The notes beneath the pieces were generated by a model. It worked only from the letters and a program-made list of their open reading frames with translations. It made no database searches and was not told where the DNA came from. From Gemmatimonadales bacterium UBA2960 (GTDB taxonomy: Bacteria; Gemmatimonadota; Gemmatimonadetes; Longimicrobiales; Gaopeijiaceae): DNA of 64,000 nucleotides. Below, piece after piece: positions 53,286 through 63,156 of this stretch. The DNA lies in assembly GCA_002348465.1 (NCBI GenBank), contig DEBI01000134.1, positions 1 through 64,000 of the forward strand, read 5' to 3'. The position numbers and the translations under genes are program-made. Each line of letters starts with the position of its first letter. Within the stretch, counting starts at the first letter, position 1.

Positions 53286-54359
53286 ATGCGTTTGACCGAG
53301 AAAGGGGCGATCGCCCATGCTCTAAACATCCCGTCCATGCTGGATGTGGTGAGACTCAGCCCGCGGAAAATTTTTCCGCTAGGCGGAGTTGAGCTTTATC
53401 GACAGATAGCGGTTCTGACAGAGATGCGGTCGGGAACAGAAGTTCTAGCTGTGGCGGCAGGAGCGGGCATTCCACTTCAGTATTTTGCAACTGAATTTGG
53501 TGTTAACGCTGCGGGGATCGACATCGATCCGTCTATGACAGTAGAAGCTGACTCGGCGAGCCGTGAGCTTGAGGCGGGGGATAGATTGCAGTTCCAGTCA
53601 AATTCCTCTGATAGCCTGCCTTATAGGGACGATATCTTCGACGTCACGATCGGTGAGATTGGACTAGCGAACCATTGTGATCCTGAAGATGCCGTGAGTG
53701 AAATGGTCCGCGTGACGAAGCCGGATGGATTCGTGGTGCTCGTCCAGTTGGTCTGGAAGGCACCTGTGGAAGCGACCAGAAAAATGATTCTATCAGATCA
53801 TCTCGGGGTAAGACCTATCATGATTGCGGAGTGGAAGCGAATTCTCCGTGAGGTAGGAGTGGGGGGAGTGCGCGTTGAAGACTGGTCAGGTGAACGGGAA
53901 GTATTTCAACCTCGTTCGATAAAACCATTCGCTGATTTCTGGGCGATCTTCACGCTCGCTGAGAGATTCACGATTCTGAGGCGTGCTAGGAGACGGTGGG
54001 GGTTACGAGGCGTCTGGACGACTCTCTTGCGAGAGCGGGAAGCGCGTAGGTTGTTGACGAGCGAGCGTGTCCTTGGACTCAATCTTATTTGTGGGCGTAA
54101 GGTCGGCACTGAGTCGGTGTATTCGGACCGCACGTTCAAACAAATAGATGAGATGGTGTCATCGGAAGGTGCGAGCCTCGTACCAGAGTTACCACTCGAT
54201 GGCCCTGAGCCACCCCTCCCTGGGGAAGAGGTTCTGGAGCAAACTGAAAGAATCAGGACGGAAGATGGTGATTCCCGATCTTCGGATAGAGCCGAGGACC
54301 AAACTGAAACTGCCGGGCTCCCTCTTTTTGGAGAGAGAATGACCCGCGGGAAAGAGTGA
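53286..54359 (+). CDS. Class I SAM-dependent methyltransferase with acidic tail
   Basis: The Rossmann-like core at residues ~45-165 has a SAM loop VLAVAAGAGIPLQYFA, an acidic strand end GIDIDPS and the later strand VTIGEIGLANHCDPEDAV. It resembles UbiE-type enzymes, but the glycine loop is not standard. The last ~75 residues are acidic, proline-rich and probably disordered. The substrate is unknown. The GTG of the M24 peptidase overlaps the end of this gene. Confidence 0.8.
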   Translation: MRLTEKGAIAHALNIPSMLDVVRLSPRKIFPLGGVELYRQIAVLTEMRSGTEVLAVAAGAGIPLQYFATEFGVNAAGIDIDPSMTVEADSASRELEAGDRLQFQSNSSDSLPYRDDIFDVTIGEIGLANHCDPEDAVSEMVRVTKPDGFVVLVQLVWKAPVEATRKMILSDHLGVRPIMIAEWKRILREVGVGGVRVEDWSGEREVFQPRSIKPFADFWAIFTLAERFTILRRARRRWGLRGVWTTLLREREARRLLTSERVLGLNLICGRKVGTESVYSDRTFKQIDEMVSSEGASLVPELPLDGPEPPLPGEEVLEQTERIRTEDGDSRSSDRAEDQTETAGLPLFGERMTRGKE

Positions 54360-55558
54360 ATGACGTGAGCATACCATTTCTATGCACTCGGGACGGGATT
54401 GAACGAGTTCAGGTCACCCTGCGTGAACAGGGGTTCGGTGGGTGGCTCCTTTATGAGTTTCACCATAACAACCCGGTTTCGGTGGCATTGCTGGGACTGG
54501 GAAAGACGTCTCGGCGTGCGTTTGTGCTAGTTCCAGCGGAAGGGGAGCCGGTGGCGATGATCCATGCTATCGAGGCCTCGTCTTGGAGGCATTGGCCATT
54601 TGAACGTGTTAGTTATTCGGGATGGAGGGATATGGAAGAGAAGCTCGGCGAACTAGTTCAAGGTCATGACCGTCTCGCGATGGAAGTCTCCCCGGGCGCG
54701 GCTGTGCCGACTCTCGATTACGTACCTGCCGGTATTGCTGGTCTAATACTTGAGCATGGGGTAGAGATCGCGTCCTCGGGCGATCTGGTGTCTGCATTCC
54801 ACTCCGTGCTGTCTGAGGGGCAACTCAATGACCACAAGCGTGCCTCTGTGATTGTGAAGGATGTAGCACGAGCTGCGTTTGAGAGAGCTGCGGATGCTCT
54901 ACGCTCTGGGAACCCGACAACTGAGGGTGCCCTCTCGGAGTGGATTGTCCAGGAACTCCAGTCGCAAGGGTTGGTTGACCAGGTCTCTTGCATCGTGGCG
55001 ATTGGGCCGTGCGCTTCAGACTCTCACTATGCCCCCATTGGAGATGGTGAAACGATAAACCGTGGTGACCTTCTACTTATAGACCTATGGGGTGCGTTTA
55101 TGGGTTCCGTCGCAGCAGATCAGACATGGATGGGAGTCATGGCTTCGAGAGTCGATGCACGCACTCAGGAGATCTGGGAAGCGGTGCGCGACGCTCGAGA
55201 TGCTGCGCTCGAATTCCTTAGGAGACGTGCTCTGGCTGAAAAGGAAGTGATGGGACTCGAAGTAGATGATGTCGCTCGGGGCGTGATCGAGGATCGCGGA
55301 TTCGGTGAGTTCTTTGTGCACCGGACTGGACACTCTATCGACATTGATCTGCATGGGAGTGGCCCTAATCTGGATAATCTCGAAAGTAGAGACGAGCGGA
55401 AGCTGATTCCGGGCCTAGCCTTTTCAGTCGAACCCGGTATCTACATTGAGAATGAGATTGGTGTTCGGAGTGAGGTGAACGTGTACTGGGGCGAAGAAGG
55501 ACCTGAGATTACGCCTGAGGGCTATCAGAACGAGATCTTCAAGCTGCTCGACGATTGA
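54356..55558 (+). CDS. M24-family metallopeptidase (Xaa-Pro aminopeptidase-like)
   Basis: GTG start overlapping the upstream TGA. The C-terminal pita-bread domain has the five metal ligands: Asp in LLIDLWGAF, Asp in AADQTWMG, His in HRTGHSIDIDLHG, Glu in FSVEPGIYI and Glu in VRSEVNVYW. The N-terminal ~160 residues are the creatinase-like domain. It would remove N-terminal residues before proline or act as a dipeptidase in the cytoplasm. The length of 400 fits. The stop overlaps the priA start. Confidence 0.9.
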   Translation: MNDVSIPFLCTRDGIERVQVTLREQGFGGWLLYEFHHNNPVSVALLGLGKTSRRAFVLVPAEGEPVAMIHAIEASSWRHWPFERVSYSGWRDMEEKLGELVQGHDRLAMEVSPGAAVPTLDYVPAGIAGLILEHGVEIASSGDLVSAFHSVLSEGQLNDHKRASVIVKDVARAAFERAADALRSGNPTTEGALSEWIVQELQSQGLVDQVSCIVAIGPCASDSHYAPIGDGETINRGDLLLIDLWGAFMGSVAADQTWMGVMASRVDARTQEIWEAVRDARDAALEFLRRRALAEKEVMGLEVDDVARGVIEDRGFGEFFVHRTGHSIDIDLHGSGPNLDNLESRDERKLIPGLAFSVEPGIYIENEIGVRSEVNVYWGEEGPEITPEGYQNEIFKLLDD

Positions 55559-58038
55559 TCGAGGGACGAACGCGTGTTGAAGTAGCGCTTCCGCTCCCCA
55601 TTTACCGGACCTTTTCGTATGAGGTTCATGGCGAAGCTCCATTGCCAGGTACTCGCGTTCTCGTGCCCTTCAGAAGGCAAGAGCTTATCGGATGGATAAC
55701 GGCGGATCGCCCTGACCCCGACGTTCAAAAGGTGAAAGCTGTTCTGGGCGTACTTGAGGACGTTCCTTCAGTAACGCCTGACCTGATGGAGCTCTGTGGT
55801 TGGATGGCCGAGTACTACGTCGCCCCACTTGGCATAGCGATTAGGGCTTCGATTCCAGCGGTTCTCTCAGATGTATCCCGAGACTACCTCTCACTCACCG
55901 GATTTCAGGGGGGAGACCTGAGTAATCGTGAAAAGCGCCTTTTGGAATGGCTGTCCGAGCGAAAAGGCCCACAGCGGGTCAAAACAACTCGTAACAACCT
56001 AGGTATTGGATCTATTTGGCCCGAGGTACGCTCCTTGATTGCGTCTGGGCATATCACTCACGAGACGGTCTCTCCACCAAGTCCTTCAGTTAAGACTCGG
56101 CGGGTCGTGCGCATTGTCCGTTCTCTTGAGAATCTCCTCGAGCGTGATCAGGCGTTTGGGAGAGGGAAGCGGCAGAGAGAGGCATTCGGGTTCATAGAAG
56201 CGGCGGGAAACTCCGTGGAACTTGCACGTCTTACTAAAGAAGAGGGGTTCAGCCGTGGGGTTGTTACTGCGCTGACGGAAAAAGGGCTCGTTGAGGTAGT
56301 GGACGAAGAAGAGATCAGGGATCCCTTTGCGGGCGCTCCTCAAGGACAGTCTACAAGACATACACCCACAGCCGCGCAGCAGATCGCACTTAATGCTCTC
56401 CTCGAAGCATTGGACGAGAGAGATTCTAAGCCATTTCTTCTTCAGGGTGTTACGGGGTCAGGAAAGACACTCGTATACATAGAACTTTTGCGGGAGGCCC
56501 TTAAGCGCGGTCAGACAGCGATCGTTCTGGTCCCAGAGATTGCGCTGACACCGCAGACTGTATCGCGGTTCCGGGCGCACTTTGGCGATGAGGTCGCTGT
56601 GCTTCATTCCGGACTCTCGTCTGGAGAGCGTTACGATGCTTGGCGAATGCTTCGTCGCGGGGAGCGCAGGATTGCGGTTGGCGCTAGGTCAGCTCTTTTC
56701 GCACCTATAGAGAACATTGGTGTGATTGTTGTCGACGAGGAGCATGACAGCAGCTATAAGCAATCGGAAGCCCCGAGGTATCATGCCCGTGATTTGGCTG
56801 TGATGAGGGCGCGGGCCCACGGGGCCGTGTGCGTTTTGGGAAGCGCAACCCCGTCGTTGGAGACTTGGCACAATTCTTCGGTCGGTAAGTTCAGTCGTCT
56901 CGTACTTCCAGAGCGTGCGGGAGGAGGTCGTCTTCCCCTTGTTCAAGTCATAGACTTGCGGGCTGAGCGCAAGAAGGAAAAGTCGGAGCGCGGAGCTAAA
57001 GTACGTAAACAATCTCGTGGCTCGGGCGTGTTGACGGAGGATCTCGTTGAAGCCATCGATCTTCGCATCGCTCGGTCAGAACAGGTCATTCTTCTGCTGA
57101 ATCGACGTGGGTATTCATCTTTTGTGCAGTGTAGAGAATGCGGTGAGGTCGAGCAGTGTGAAAATTGTTCTGTGTCGCTGACTTATCACCGAGTGACGCA
57201 GCGCATTGTTTGCCATCACTGCCGTTTCGAGGCCATCGCGCCGTCGCGGTGCACCAGGTGTGGCTCGACGGATATTTCGTTTCGTGGATTAGGCACAGAG
57301 CAGGTCGAGCAGATTACGGCTGAGGCGTTCCCAGAAGCGCGCATAGCGCGGATGGATGTTGATACGACTTCGGGAAAGTGGGCACATCAGCGCATCCTAG
57401 AGAGAGTTGGCCGTGGTGAGATTGATATCCTTCTAGGCACTCAGATGATTGCGAAGGGATTAGATTTTCCACGAGTAACACTGGTGGGTGTTGTAAATGC
57501 CGATACCGGGATGCATCTCCCTGACTTCAGAGCCAGCGAGCGCACCTTTCAATTGCTTAGTCAGGTGGCAGGACGGGCAGGACGGAGCGAGTTGGGAGGT
57601 GAAGTAATAATTCAGACCTCACTACCAGAGCATTACGCGGTCCGTGCGGCCGTGTCACACGATTTTGAATCATTCGCCGTGCGTGAGCTGCGTGAGCGAA
57701 AGAGTCCCTTGTATCCGCCGCATCTGAGAATCATCAACGTGGTGTTTAGCAGTCCAGACCAGCGTCTAGCGTTACAAGCATCAGAAGAGGCCGCTAACTG
57801 GGTTCGTGCGGGGTTGGCGAGAAGAAAACGAGCCGGTGCTGCCGACCAATTGGAATTAGTGGGTCCAGCGCCAGCCCCAATCGAAAAGCTCCATGGTCGT
57901 TGGAGATGGCATTTCTTTCTTCGATCTAACTCTCCTCGGATCTTAGGGACGGTGGCCCGGGCTTTAGTCGAGAGGCTACGTCTACCCGCTGGCGACATCC
58001 GCCTGACACTCGATCGCGATCCGGTAGCCTTGCTTTAG
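55555..58038 (+). CDS. priA: Primosomal protein N', replication restart helicase
   Basis: TTG start at 55555 overlapping the upstream TGA. The N-terminal DNA-binding domain starts VEVALPLPIYRTFSYEV. The helicase has Walker A GVTGSGKT, DEEH in VVDEEHDSSYKQ and motif VI near LSQVAGRAGRSE. The zinc-binding region carries cysteine pairs (CRECGEVEQCENC, CHHC and CTRCGS). The 827-residue length is a little above E. coli PriA (732). It restarts stalled replication forks. Confidence 0.95.
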   Translation: MIEGRTRVEVALPLPIYRTFSYEVHGEAPLPGTRVLVPFRRQELIGWITADRPDPDVQKVKAVLGVLEDVPSVTPDLMELCGWMAEYYVAPLGIAIRASIPAVLSDVSRDYLSLTGFQGGDLSNREKRLLEWLSERKGPQRVKTTRNNLGIGSIWPEVRSLIASGHITHETVSPPSPSVKTRRVVRIVRSLENLLERDQAFGRGKRQREAFGFIEAAGNSVELARLTKEEGFSRGVVTALTEKGLVEVVDEEEIRDPFAGAPQGQSTRHTPTAAQQIALNALLEALDERDSKPFLLQGVTGSGKTLVYIELLREALKRGQTAIVLVPEIALTPQTVSRFRAHFGDEVAVLHSGLSSGERYDAWRMLRRGERRIAVGARSALFAPIENIGVIVVDEEHDSSYKQSEAPRYHARDLAVMRARAHGAVCVLGSATPSLETWHNSSVGKFSRLVLPERAGGGRLPLVQVIDLRAERKKEKSERGAKVRKQSRGSGVLTEDLVEAIDLRIARSEQVILLLNRRGYSSFVQCRECGEVEQCENCSVSLTYHRVTQRIVCHHCRFEAIAPSRCTRCGSTDISFRGLGTEQVEQITAEAFPEARIARMDVDTTSGKWAHQRILERVGRGEIDILLGTQMIAKGLDFPRVTLVGVVNADTGMHLPDFRASERTFQLLSQVAGRAGRSELGGEVIIQTSLPEHYAVRAAVSHDFESFAVRELRERKSPLYPPHLRIINVVFSSPDQRLALQASEEAANWVRAGLARRKRAGAADQLELVGPAPAPIEKLHGRWRWHFFLRSNSPRILGTVARALVERLRLPAGDIRLTLDRDPVALL

Positions 58039-58236
58039 CTCTGATGCGTAGTTTCAGAGCAGAGACTGATTTGATCGACGTTAGGGGCTTAGGCTCTAAA
58101 AAGTGGAATCTACATGTCCAGGTCGTGCTTTTAGGGAGTGGCACTGCGCCTTGAGCTTTATTGCTTGTACTGCCTTCGTTTAGATTGGCTCTCTGACTAC
58201 AACCTCAACACGCCCCAAGGGTTCAGTGTCCCTGTA

Positions 58237-58809
58237 ATGAGCGAAGCTTCATCAGAAGGTGAGCTGGTTCGGCTGGCGTTAGAAGGCGACGAACATGCCT
58301 TTGGGAATCTCGTCGAGCTCTACCAGCGAGCGGCATACGCGGTTGCGTACTCCGTTACCGGACGGCATGAAGACGCTGAAGATGCAGCGCAGGAGTCGTT
58401 TCTAGTTGCACTAGAACGACTGGAGGAGTGCAGAAACCCGGACCGCTTTGGGGGATGGTTGATGACCATTGTCCGAAATCGATCCAAAAACCTGATTCGA
58501 CGTGAGTCGCTTCGGGAGACAGATGAAATCCCGATGGGCGCGACTTCAAGGAGTCCTATGCCGGATAGGGTGGTGGAGAATATACAAATTAGGGAAACAC
58601 TCGAAGGAGCCTTGCGTAAGCTTCCTGAAGTACAAAGGCAGATTGTCTTGCTACATGATCTTGAGGGTTGGAAACACAGAGAAATTGCGGACAGATTGGG
58701 ACTTCCGTCGGGAACTGTGAGGTCGCACTTACACTTTGCAAGAAAAGCCCTGCGTGTGGAGTTGGGATCATCCCCTTTAGGGGTCGAGAAACGAAGGAAG
58801 GTGCAATAA
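58237..58809 (+). CDS. ECF-type RNA polymerase sigma factor
   Basis: ATG 58237 gives a 190-residue protein with sigma region 2 at ~15-80 (FGNLVELYQRAAYAVAYSVT and DAEDAAQESFLVALERL) and region 4 at ~120-175 (LRKLPEVQRQIVLLHDLEG and GLPSGTVRSHLHFARKALR). It is translationally coupled (TAATG) to a small membrane protein, and efflux genes follow, so it probably controls its own operon. A TAGATT box at 58181-58186 is a possible -10 upstream. Confidence 0.9.
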   Translation: MSEASSEGELVRLALEGDEHAFGNLVELYQRAAYAVAYSVTGRHEDAEDAAQESFLVALERLEECRNPDRFGGWLMTIVRNRSKNLIRRESLRETDEIPMGATSRSPMPDRVVENIQIRETLEGALRKLPEVQRQIVLLHDLEGWKHREIADRLGLPSGTVRSHLHFARKALRVELGSSPLGVEKRRKVQ

Positions 58810-59216
58810 TGGATTGGACTAAGGGCCGAGAAGGTGACCTCGGTCGTGATGTAGAGTTAGAGGAGCAGCTACGAGTGCTCGACCCGTCGCAGGATGATCC
58901 TAGCTACTGGTTTCGTTTTCGTGGTTGGGTTATGAAGGAAGCTGAAGGTGAGCTTGCGCGCCGCCGCATGTCGGTGGACTTGACGGTGGAAGATTTATTG
59001 GAGTCGTGGTCTCGTACTGTCATCCCGGTTGCCATGGCAGCTGCGATTGCAGCGATCGCACTCATCCGAAGCTCTCCAGACGACGCTCCCGAGCTGTTTA
59101 TGGCGGTTGGAGTAGAAGAGCTTCTTGTCAGAGAGATTCCAGCCCAAACTCAGCCAGTGCTATTATCACCCAATGCGGCGGAGGGGATCGTCGCCTTCGC
59201 TATGGATACGTACTAG
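58809..59216 (+). CDS. Small membrane protein, candidate anti-sigma factor
   Basis: ATG 58809 overlaps the sigma stop. The 135-residue product has a ~75-residue N-terminal cytoplasmic part, rich in acidic residues, one membrane helix (VIPVAMAAAIAAIALI) at ~78-94 and a short periplasmic tail. The topology and coupling to an ECF sigma gene fit an anti-sigma factor, but the usual zinc HxxxCxxC motif is absent. Confidence 0.75.
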   Translation: MDWTKGREGDLGRDVELEEQLRVLDPSQDDPSYWFRFRGWVMKEAEGELARRRMSVDLTVEDLLESWSRTVIPVAMAAAIAAIALIRSSPDDAPELFMAVGVEELLVREIPAQTQPVLLSPNAAEGIVAFAMDTY

Positions 59217-59662
59217 TGGCTCAGGAATCTCGCACTAGGCTTACGACGGTAGTGCTTCTTCTCGTCGTCTTCGGCACCGGTTTGCTGATTGGTTTTGCAG
59301 TAGGCAATGAAGTGATGAGCGAGCCAGAAAATGACGGGAGCATGGTGGCAGCGGAGATCGAAGTCGATACCAACGAGAGCGAAGTGGAGCCACGTCGGCG
59401 TCGCATATATGACCAAGTCGAACCTAACGAACAGCAACTTCGTGTCATCGACTCTATCGTAACCGTGCATCGGGGAAGGACGAACACGCTAGATGAAGAG
59501 ATGCGGGCACAGCTAAACAGCGGTTTCAGGTTGATTCTTCTTGAGACTAGAGAGGCGATTAAAGATGTTCTCACGTCGGAACAGGCTGCTGAATATCAGA
59601 GGCTCTTGGACGAGAACGACGCTCGCCGCCAAGATCGAGAGAATGAGGACGAGGGAAACTGA
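59216..59662 (+). CDS. Membrane-anchored periplasmic helical protein (Spy/CpxP-like pattern)
   Basis: GTG 59216 overlaps the upstream TAG. The 148-residue product has one N-terminal membrane helix (TTVVLLLVVFGTGLLIGFAVG) and then a charged helical periplasmic part containing VLTSEQAAEYQRLLDEND. This is the LTxxQ-like pattern seen in CpxP, Spy and ZraP stress proteins. It may sense envelope stress and control the sigma factor, but this is inferred from place and pattern. Confidence 0.72.
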   Translation: MAQESRTRLTTVVLLLVVFGTGLLIGFAVGNEVMSEPENDGSMVAAEIEVDTNESEVEPRRRRIYDQVEPNEQQLRVIDSIVTVHRGRTNTLDEEMRAQLNSGFRLILLETREAIKDVLTSEQAAEYQRLLDENDARRQDRENEDEGN

Positions 59663-59666
59663 AGTA

Positions 59667-60974
59667 ATGCCACATAACTTACGGGCCTCCCGCAGGTCTA
59701 TTGCCTGTTTCGTGGTAGCTTTGACTTTCCCTGTTCCGACTATCGCATGGGCTCAGCAAAGTATCTCGTTGGACGATGCGATTGAGAGGGCTGTCATCCG
59801 AAGTCCCCAGATGGCATCTCAGCAGCAGCAAGTAGACAACGCTTACTTAACACAGAAGACTAGCTGGGGGAGGTTCTTGCCGACCCTGAGCGCGAGCGGC
59901 TCGGGTTCTCTTCGCAGTTCGTCAACATTCAACGATGTGACTGGCCTACTTGAGCCGGGCAGCTCTGATTCATATGGCGCCGGCCTCAGTGGTAGCTGGA
60001 CGGTACTGGAGGGGACACGGCGTTTCCAGGAGTATGACGCGGCGAAGGCAGACGTTCGAGCCGCGGAAGCAAGGTATGTGGACTCTCGGTATCAGGTAGC
60101 TCTGCAGACGAAGACGGTCTTCTTCAATGCGCTTCGCCAGCAGGACCTGCTCGAAGTGTCTCGGCAGCGTATCATCCAGGCCCAGCAGAACATGGAGATT
60201 GTTCGGCGCCGGACATTACTAGGTGAAGCGACTGTGTCCGACTCGTTGCGGGCTCGTCTTGATGTGGTCAATGCTGAACAGGCAGTGTTGCAAGGAGAAA
60301 CGGCCCTTCGTGCTTCCCGCTTTGCCCTCGGTCGACAGGTAGGGATCGGCCAACCGGTAACCCCGGTTCGACCGGACAATCTGGATCCGGCTATGCTCCC
60401 GTATACTGAGTCGGAGATCTTGGAGATTGCGGAGATGGTATCTCCGGCCGTGATCGCAGCTAGCGAGAGCACCTTGTCGGCGGGCCTCGGCGTATCAGCG
60501 GCGCGTACTCAGTACATTCCTACTATGCGACTATCCTCCGGCTACAACTGGCAGAACCAGACGATGTCGTTCGACGGTGGAAGTACGTCTTGGAATATGT
60601 CGCTGAGTATGAGCTACCCGATCTTCAATGGCTTTCAGCGTGAAGCGAGCATTGATCGGGCTCAGTATGCACAAAGAGTTGCACAACTCCAGGAGGACGA
60701 TGTCAGACTCGGCGCGCGAGAGGAAGCGGACGCTGCTCTGCAGAATCTTTTGACAGCGGAGCAGGCTATTGTCATTGCAGAAGACGCGGCATTCGTAGCA
60801 GCAGAAGATCTTCGCGTCGTGCGAGCTAGGTACGAGGTAGGAGCCGCGACCATTTTAGACATCCTCGTCAGTCAGAATGCTGTTACGCAGGCAGATGCAG
60901 ACGTGGTGACTACACGATATGACTACATTCTCGCTCGGGCTGGACTCGAGGCGATTCTGGGGAGAGAGATGTGA
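59667..60974 (+). CDS. TolC-family outer-membrane efflux protein
   Basis: ATG 59667 opens a Sec signal ending IAWAQ. The 435-residue protein is made of two outer-membrane-factor repeats, each with long coiled-coil helices and beta strands ([15 protein letters not shown] start; [20 protein letters not shown] and [20 protein letters not shown] later). It forms the exit channel of a tripartite pump. The stop overlaps the GTG of the ATPase gene. Confidence 0.92.
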   Translation: MPHNLRASRRSIACFVVALTFPVPTIAWAQQSISLDDAIERAVIRSPQMASQQQQVDNAYLTQKTSWGRFLPTLSASGSGSLRSSSTFNDVTGLLEPGSSDSYGAGLSGSWTVLEGTRRFQEYDAAKADVRAAEARYVDSRYQVALQTKTVFFNALRQQDLLEVSRQRIIQAQQNMEIVRRRTLLGEATVSDSLRARLDVVNAEQAVLQGETALRASRFALGRQVGIGQPVTPVRPDNLDPAMLPYTESEILEIAEMVSPAVIAASESTLSAGLGVSAARTQYIPTMRLSSGYNWQNQTMSFDGGSTSWNMSLSMSYPIFNGFQREASIDRAQYAQRVAQLQEDDVRLGAREEADAALQNLLTAEQAIVIAEDAAFVAAEDLRVVRARYEVGAATILDILVSQNAVTQADADVVTTRYDYILARAGLEAILGREM

Positions 60975-61672
60975 GCGACATCATTCGGACGGAACGTTTA
61001 GAGAAGCATTACCACTTAGGTGCCGAGACCGTACGAGCGTGTGATGGCGTCGATTTGCTGATTTCACAGGGTGAGTTCGTTGCAATCATGGGTCCGTCGG
61101 GGTCGGGAAAGTCGACTTTGATGAACATGATTGGATGCCTCGACACACCCACTGGGGGTCAGTATTGGCTAAATGGTACCCTGGTAAGCGAGCTTTCCGA
61201 AGATGAACTCGCACGTGTCCGCAATCGAGAGATTGGTTTTGTCTTTCAGACTTTCAATTTGCTCCCGAGAGCTACCGCACTGCACAACGTTGAACTCCCA
61301 CTGATATACGCTGGTATACCTAGTAAAGAGAGGCGACGCAGGGCATCCGAGAAGCTGGAACTGGTTGGGCTTGGTGATCGAATGGGTCACAAGCCGCCCG
61401 AGATGTCGGGCGGGCAGCGTCAAAGAGTCGCCATCGCTCGTGCGCTGGTCAACGAGCCCGCATTGCTTCTCGCGGATGAGCCTACTGGAAACCTGGATTC
61501 AGTCACAAGCGAGGATGTTATGCGTCAGTTTGAAGAGCTTAACGAACAGGGCCAGACGATAGTTTTGGTAACTCACGAACACGACATTGCCGGTCATGCC
61601 CAACGGCAGGTTCATCTCAAGGACGGGTTGCTGGAAAAAGATTTCTTGAACCCGGTGGAAGTCACAGGATGA
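60971..61672 (+). CDS. ABC transporter ATP-binding protein, MacB/LolD type
   Basis: GTG start coupled to tolC. The 233-residue ATPase has Walker [10 protein letters not shown], signature [15 protein letters not shown], Walker [13 protein letters not shown] and the MacB/LolD-specific [22 protein letters not shown] in shortened form. It powers mechanotransmission-type transporters. The permease is a separate protein here (63157), unlike fused E. coli MacB. Overlap with the adaptor gene is ATGA. Confidence 0.93.
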   Translation: MSDIIRTERLEKHYHLGAETVRACDGVDLLISQGEFVAIMGPSGSGKSTLMNMIGCLDTPTGGQYWLNGTLVSELSEDELARVRNREIGFVFQTFNLLPRATALHNVELPLIYAGIPSKERRRRASEKLELVGLGDRMGHKPPEMSGGQRQRVAIARALVNEPALLLADEPTGNLDSVTSEDVMRQFEELNEQGQTIVLVTHEHDIAGHAQRQVHLKDGLLEKDFLNPVEVTG

Positions 61673-63147
61673 AGAAATATCTCAATTTTGTTGCGTTGCT
61701 CACGTTGTTTGTGGGAGCTTCATGTGGTACCGATCAGGTGGCGGAAGAAGTAGCACCAGCGATGCTCACTACCGAAGCAGCAATCGGTGATTTACTTATC
61801 CGAGCCGAAGCGACCGGAACTGTAGAGCCAGTCCGTGAGGTCGAAGTCAAATCAAAGGCTTCCGGTGAGATTCTTCAGTTACTGACCGATATCGGTGAGA
61901 TCGTTAGGCGTGGAACACTTTTGGCCGAGATCGACCCGCGCGATGTCAGAAACCGATACAACCAGACGCAGGCTGATCTGGCTGTAGCTCAAGCACAGCT
62001 GGACATAGCCCAAGCTCAATTGGAGCGTCAGCAGGCCCTGTTGGAAGCCGACGTTATTACGCAGTCGGAGTTCGAATCGGCTACGCTCTCGCACGCTAAC
62101 GCTGAGGCGGCGCTAGTGAGGGCTCAGACGAATTTTGAACTCGCTGAGTTACAGTTAGCTGACGTCAGCATCCGCGCACCTCTCGATGGGACGATTATCC
62201 AGAAGAATGTCGAAGAGGGAACAGTGATTCAGTCGGCGGCCTCGAATGTATCTGGAGGAACGGCTCTATTCGTCATGGCCAACCTAGACGATATGCAGGT
62301 TCGAACACTGGTAGATGAAACGGATATGGGAGATCTAGAACCAGGATTAGTCGCGACCGTTAGTGTAGAGGCGTATCCAGATCGGACTTTTAGGGGAGTT
62401 GTTGATAAGATCGAACCGCAAGCGGTCGTCGTACAAAACGTGACGATGTTTCCGGTTATAGTTTCGATTGACAACCGTGCTGGCCTGCTCAAGCCGGGCA
62501 TGAACGCGGAAGTGGAAGTCCAAATAGACGAGGCGAGGAGCGTGATTGTTGTGCCGAACAATGCGATCGTGCAGCCATCCGATATTGGGCCTGCTTCGAT
62601 GGCTTTGGGACTAGATATTGAAGAGATGGATCTGTCTCAATTTATGGCCCGAGGTAGGGGTAGCTTTGCAGGTGGAAGAGCGGCCGGTGGCTCTGGGGCA
62701 CCCTCGAATAATGCGAGTCCCGAAGGAGAGAATGGCCGCAGCGGTAATCCTCGTGCGCAATTTGACCAGATGCGTGCTCAGGTAGAATCCGGGGAGATCA
62801 CACAGGATTCTTTGCGTAAGGTGATTCAATCTATGCGAGATCAGTCAGGAAGGGACCGGGGAAACTTCGGCCGGTCAGCGGAATTGGCCGATGACGGTGC
62901 CCCTCCACGAGAGTCTCGTCCAGCTGTTGTATTCGTACTTTCTGCCGACAGTATTCCAGAGCCTAGGCTTGTACAGATGGGGCTGGGTGACTGGGATAAC
63001 ACAGAGATTGTGGGCGGCCTGGAAGAAGGGGAAACACTTGTGATTGTTGGGGCGGCGCAGCTTCAGGCCCAGCGGGATGCTTTTATGCAGCAGATGAGAG
63101 GGCGGTCACCGTTCGGTAGTGGTCGACCACTTAGCAGTTTCAGGTAG
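61669..63147 (+). CDS. Periplasmic adaptor (membrane fusion protein) with Gly/Ser-rich insert
   Basis: An N-terminal signal with a Cys (VGASCGTD) suggests a lipoprotein anchor. The lipoyl half-motifs, long coiled-coil hairpin (~95-165) and beta-barrel of MacA/HlyD proteins are present ([20 protein letters not shown] and [20 protein letters not shown]). An inserted stretch of about 110 residues at ~320-430, rich in Gly, Ser, Arg and Asn, lies before the last beta part. It links the ABC permease to TolC. Confidence 0.9.
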   Translation: MKKYLNFVALLTLFVGASCGTDQVAEEVAPAMLTTEAAIGDLLIRAEATGTVEPVREVEVKSKASGEILQLLTDIGEIVRRGTLLAEIDPRDVRNRYNQTQADLAVAQAQLDIAQAQLERQQALLEADVITQSEFESATLSHANAEAALVRAQTNFELAELQLADVSIRAPLDGTIIQKNVEEGTVIQSAASNVSGGTALFVMANLDDMQVRTLVDETDMGDLEPGLVATVSVEAYPDRTFRGVVDKIEPQAVVVQNVTMFPVIVSIDNRAGLLKPGMNAEVEVQIDEARSVIVVPNNAIVQPSDIGPASMALGLDIEEMDLSQFMARGRGSFAGGRAAGGSGAPSNNASPEGENGRSGNPRAQFDQMRAQVESGEITQDSLRKVIQSMRDQSGRDRGNFGRSAELADDGAPPRESRPAVVFVLSADSIPEPRLVQMGLGDWDNTEIVGGLEEGETLVIVGAAQLQAQRDAFMQQMRGRSPFGSGRPLSSFR

Positions 63148-63156
63148 GAATATTCT

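Noticed and set aside
58039..58059. Stem CTCTGA/TCAGAG after priA as a terminator
   Set aside because: The stem is only six pairs with no T tract, so it is too weak to call.
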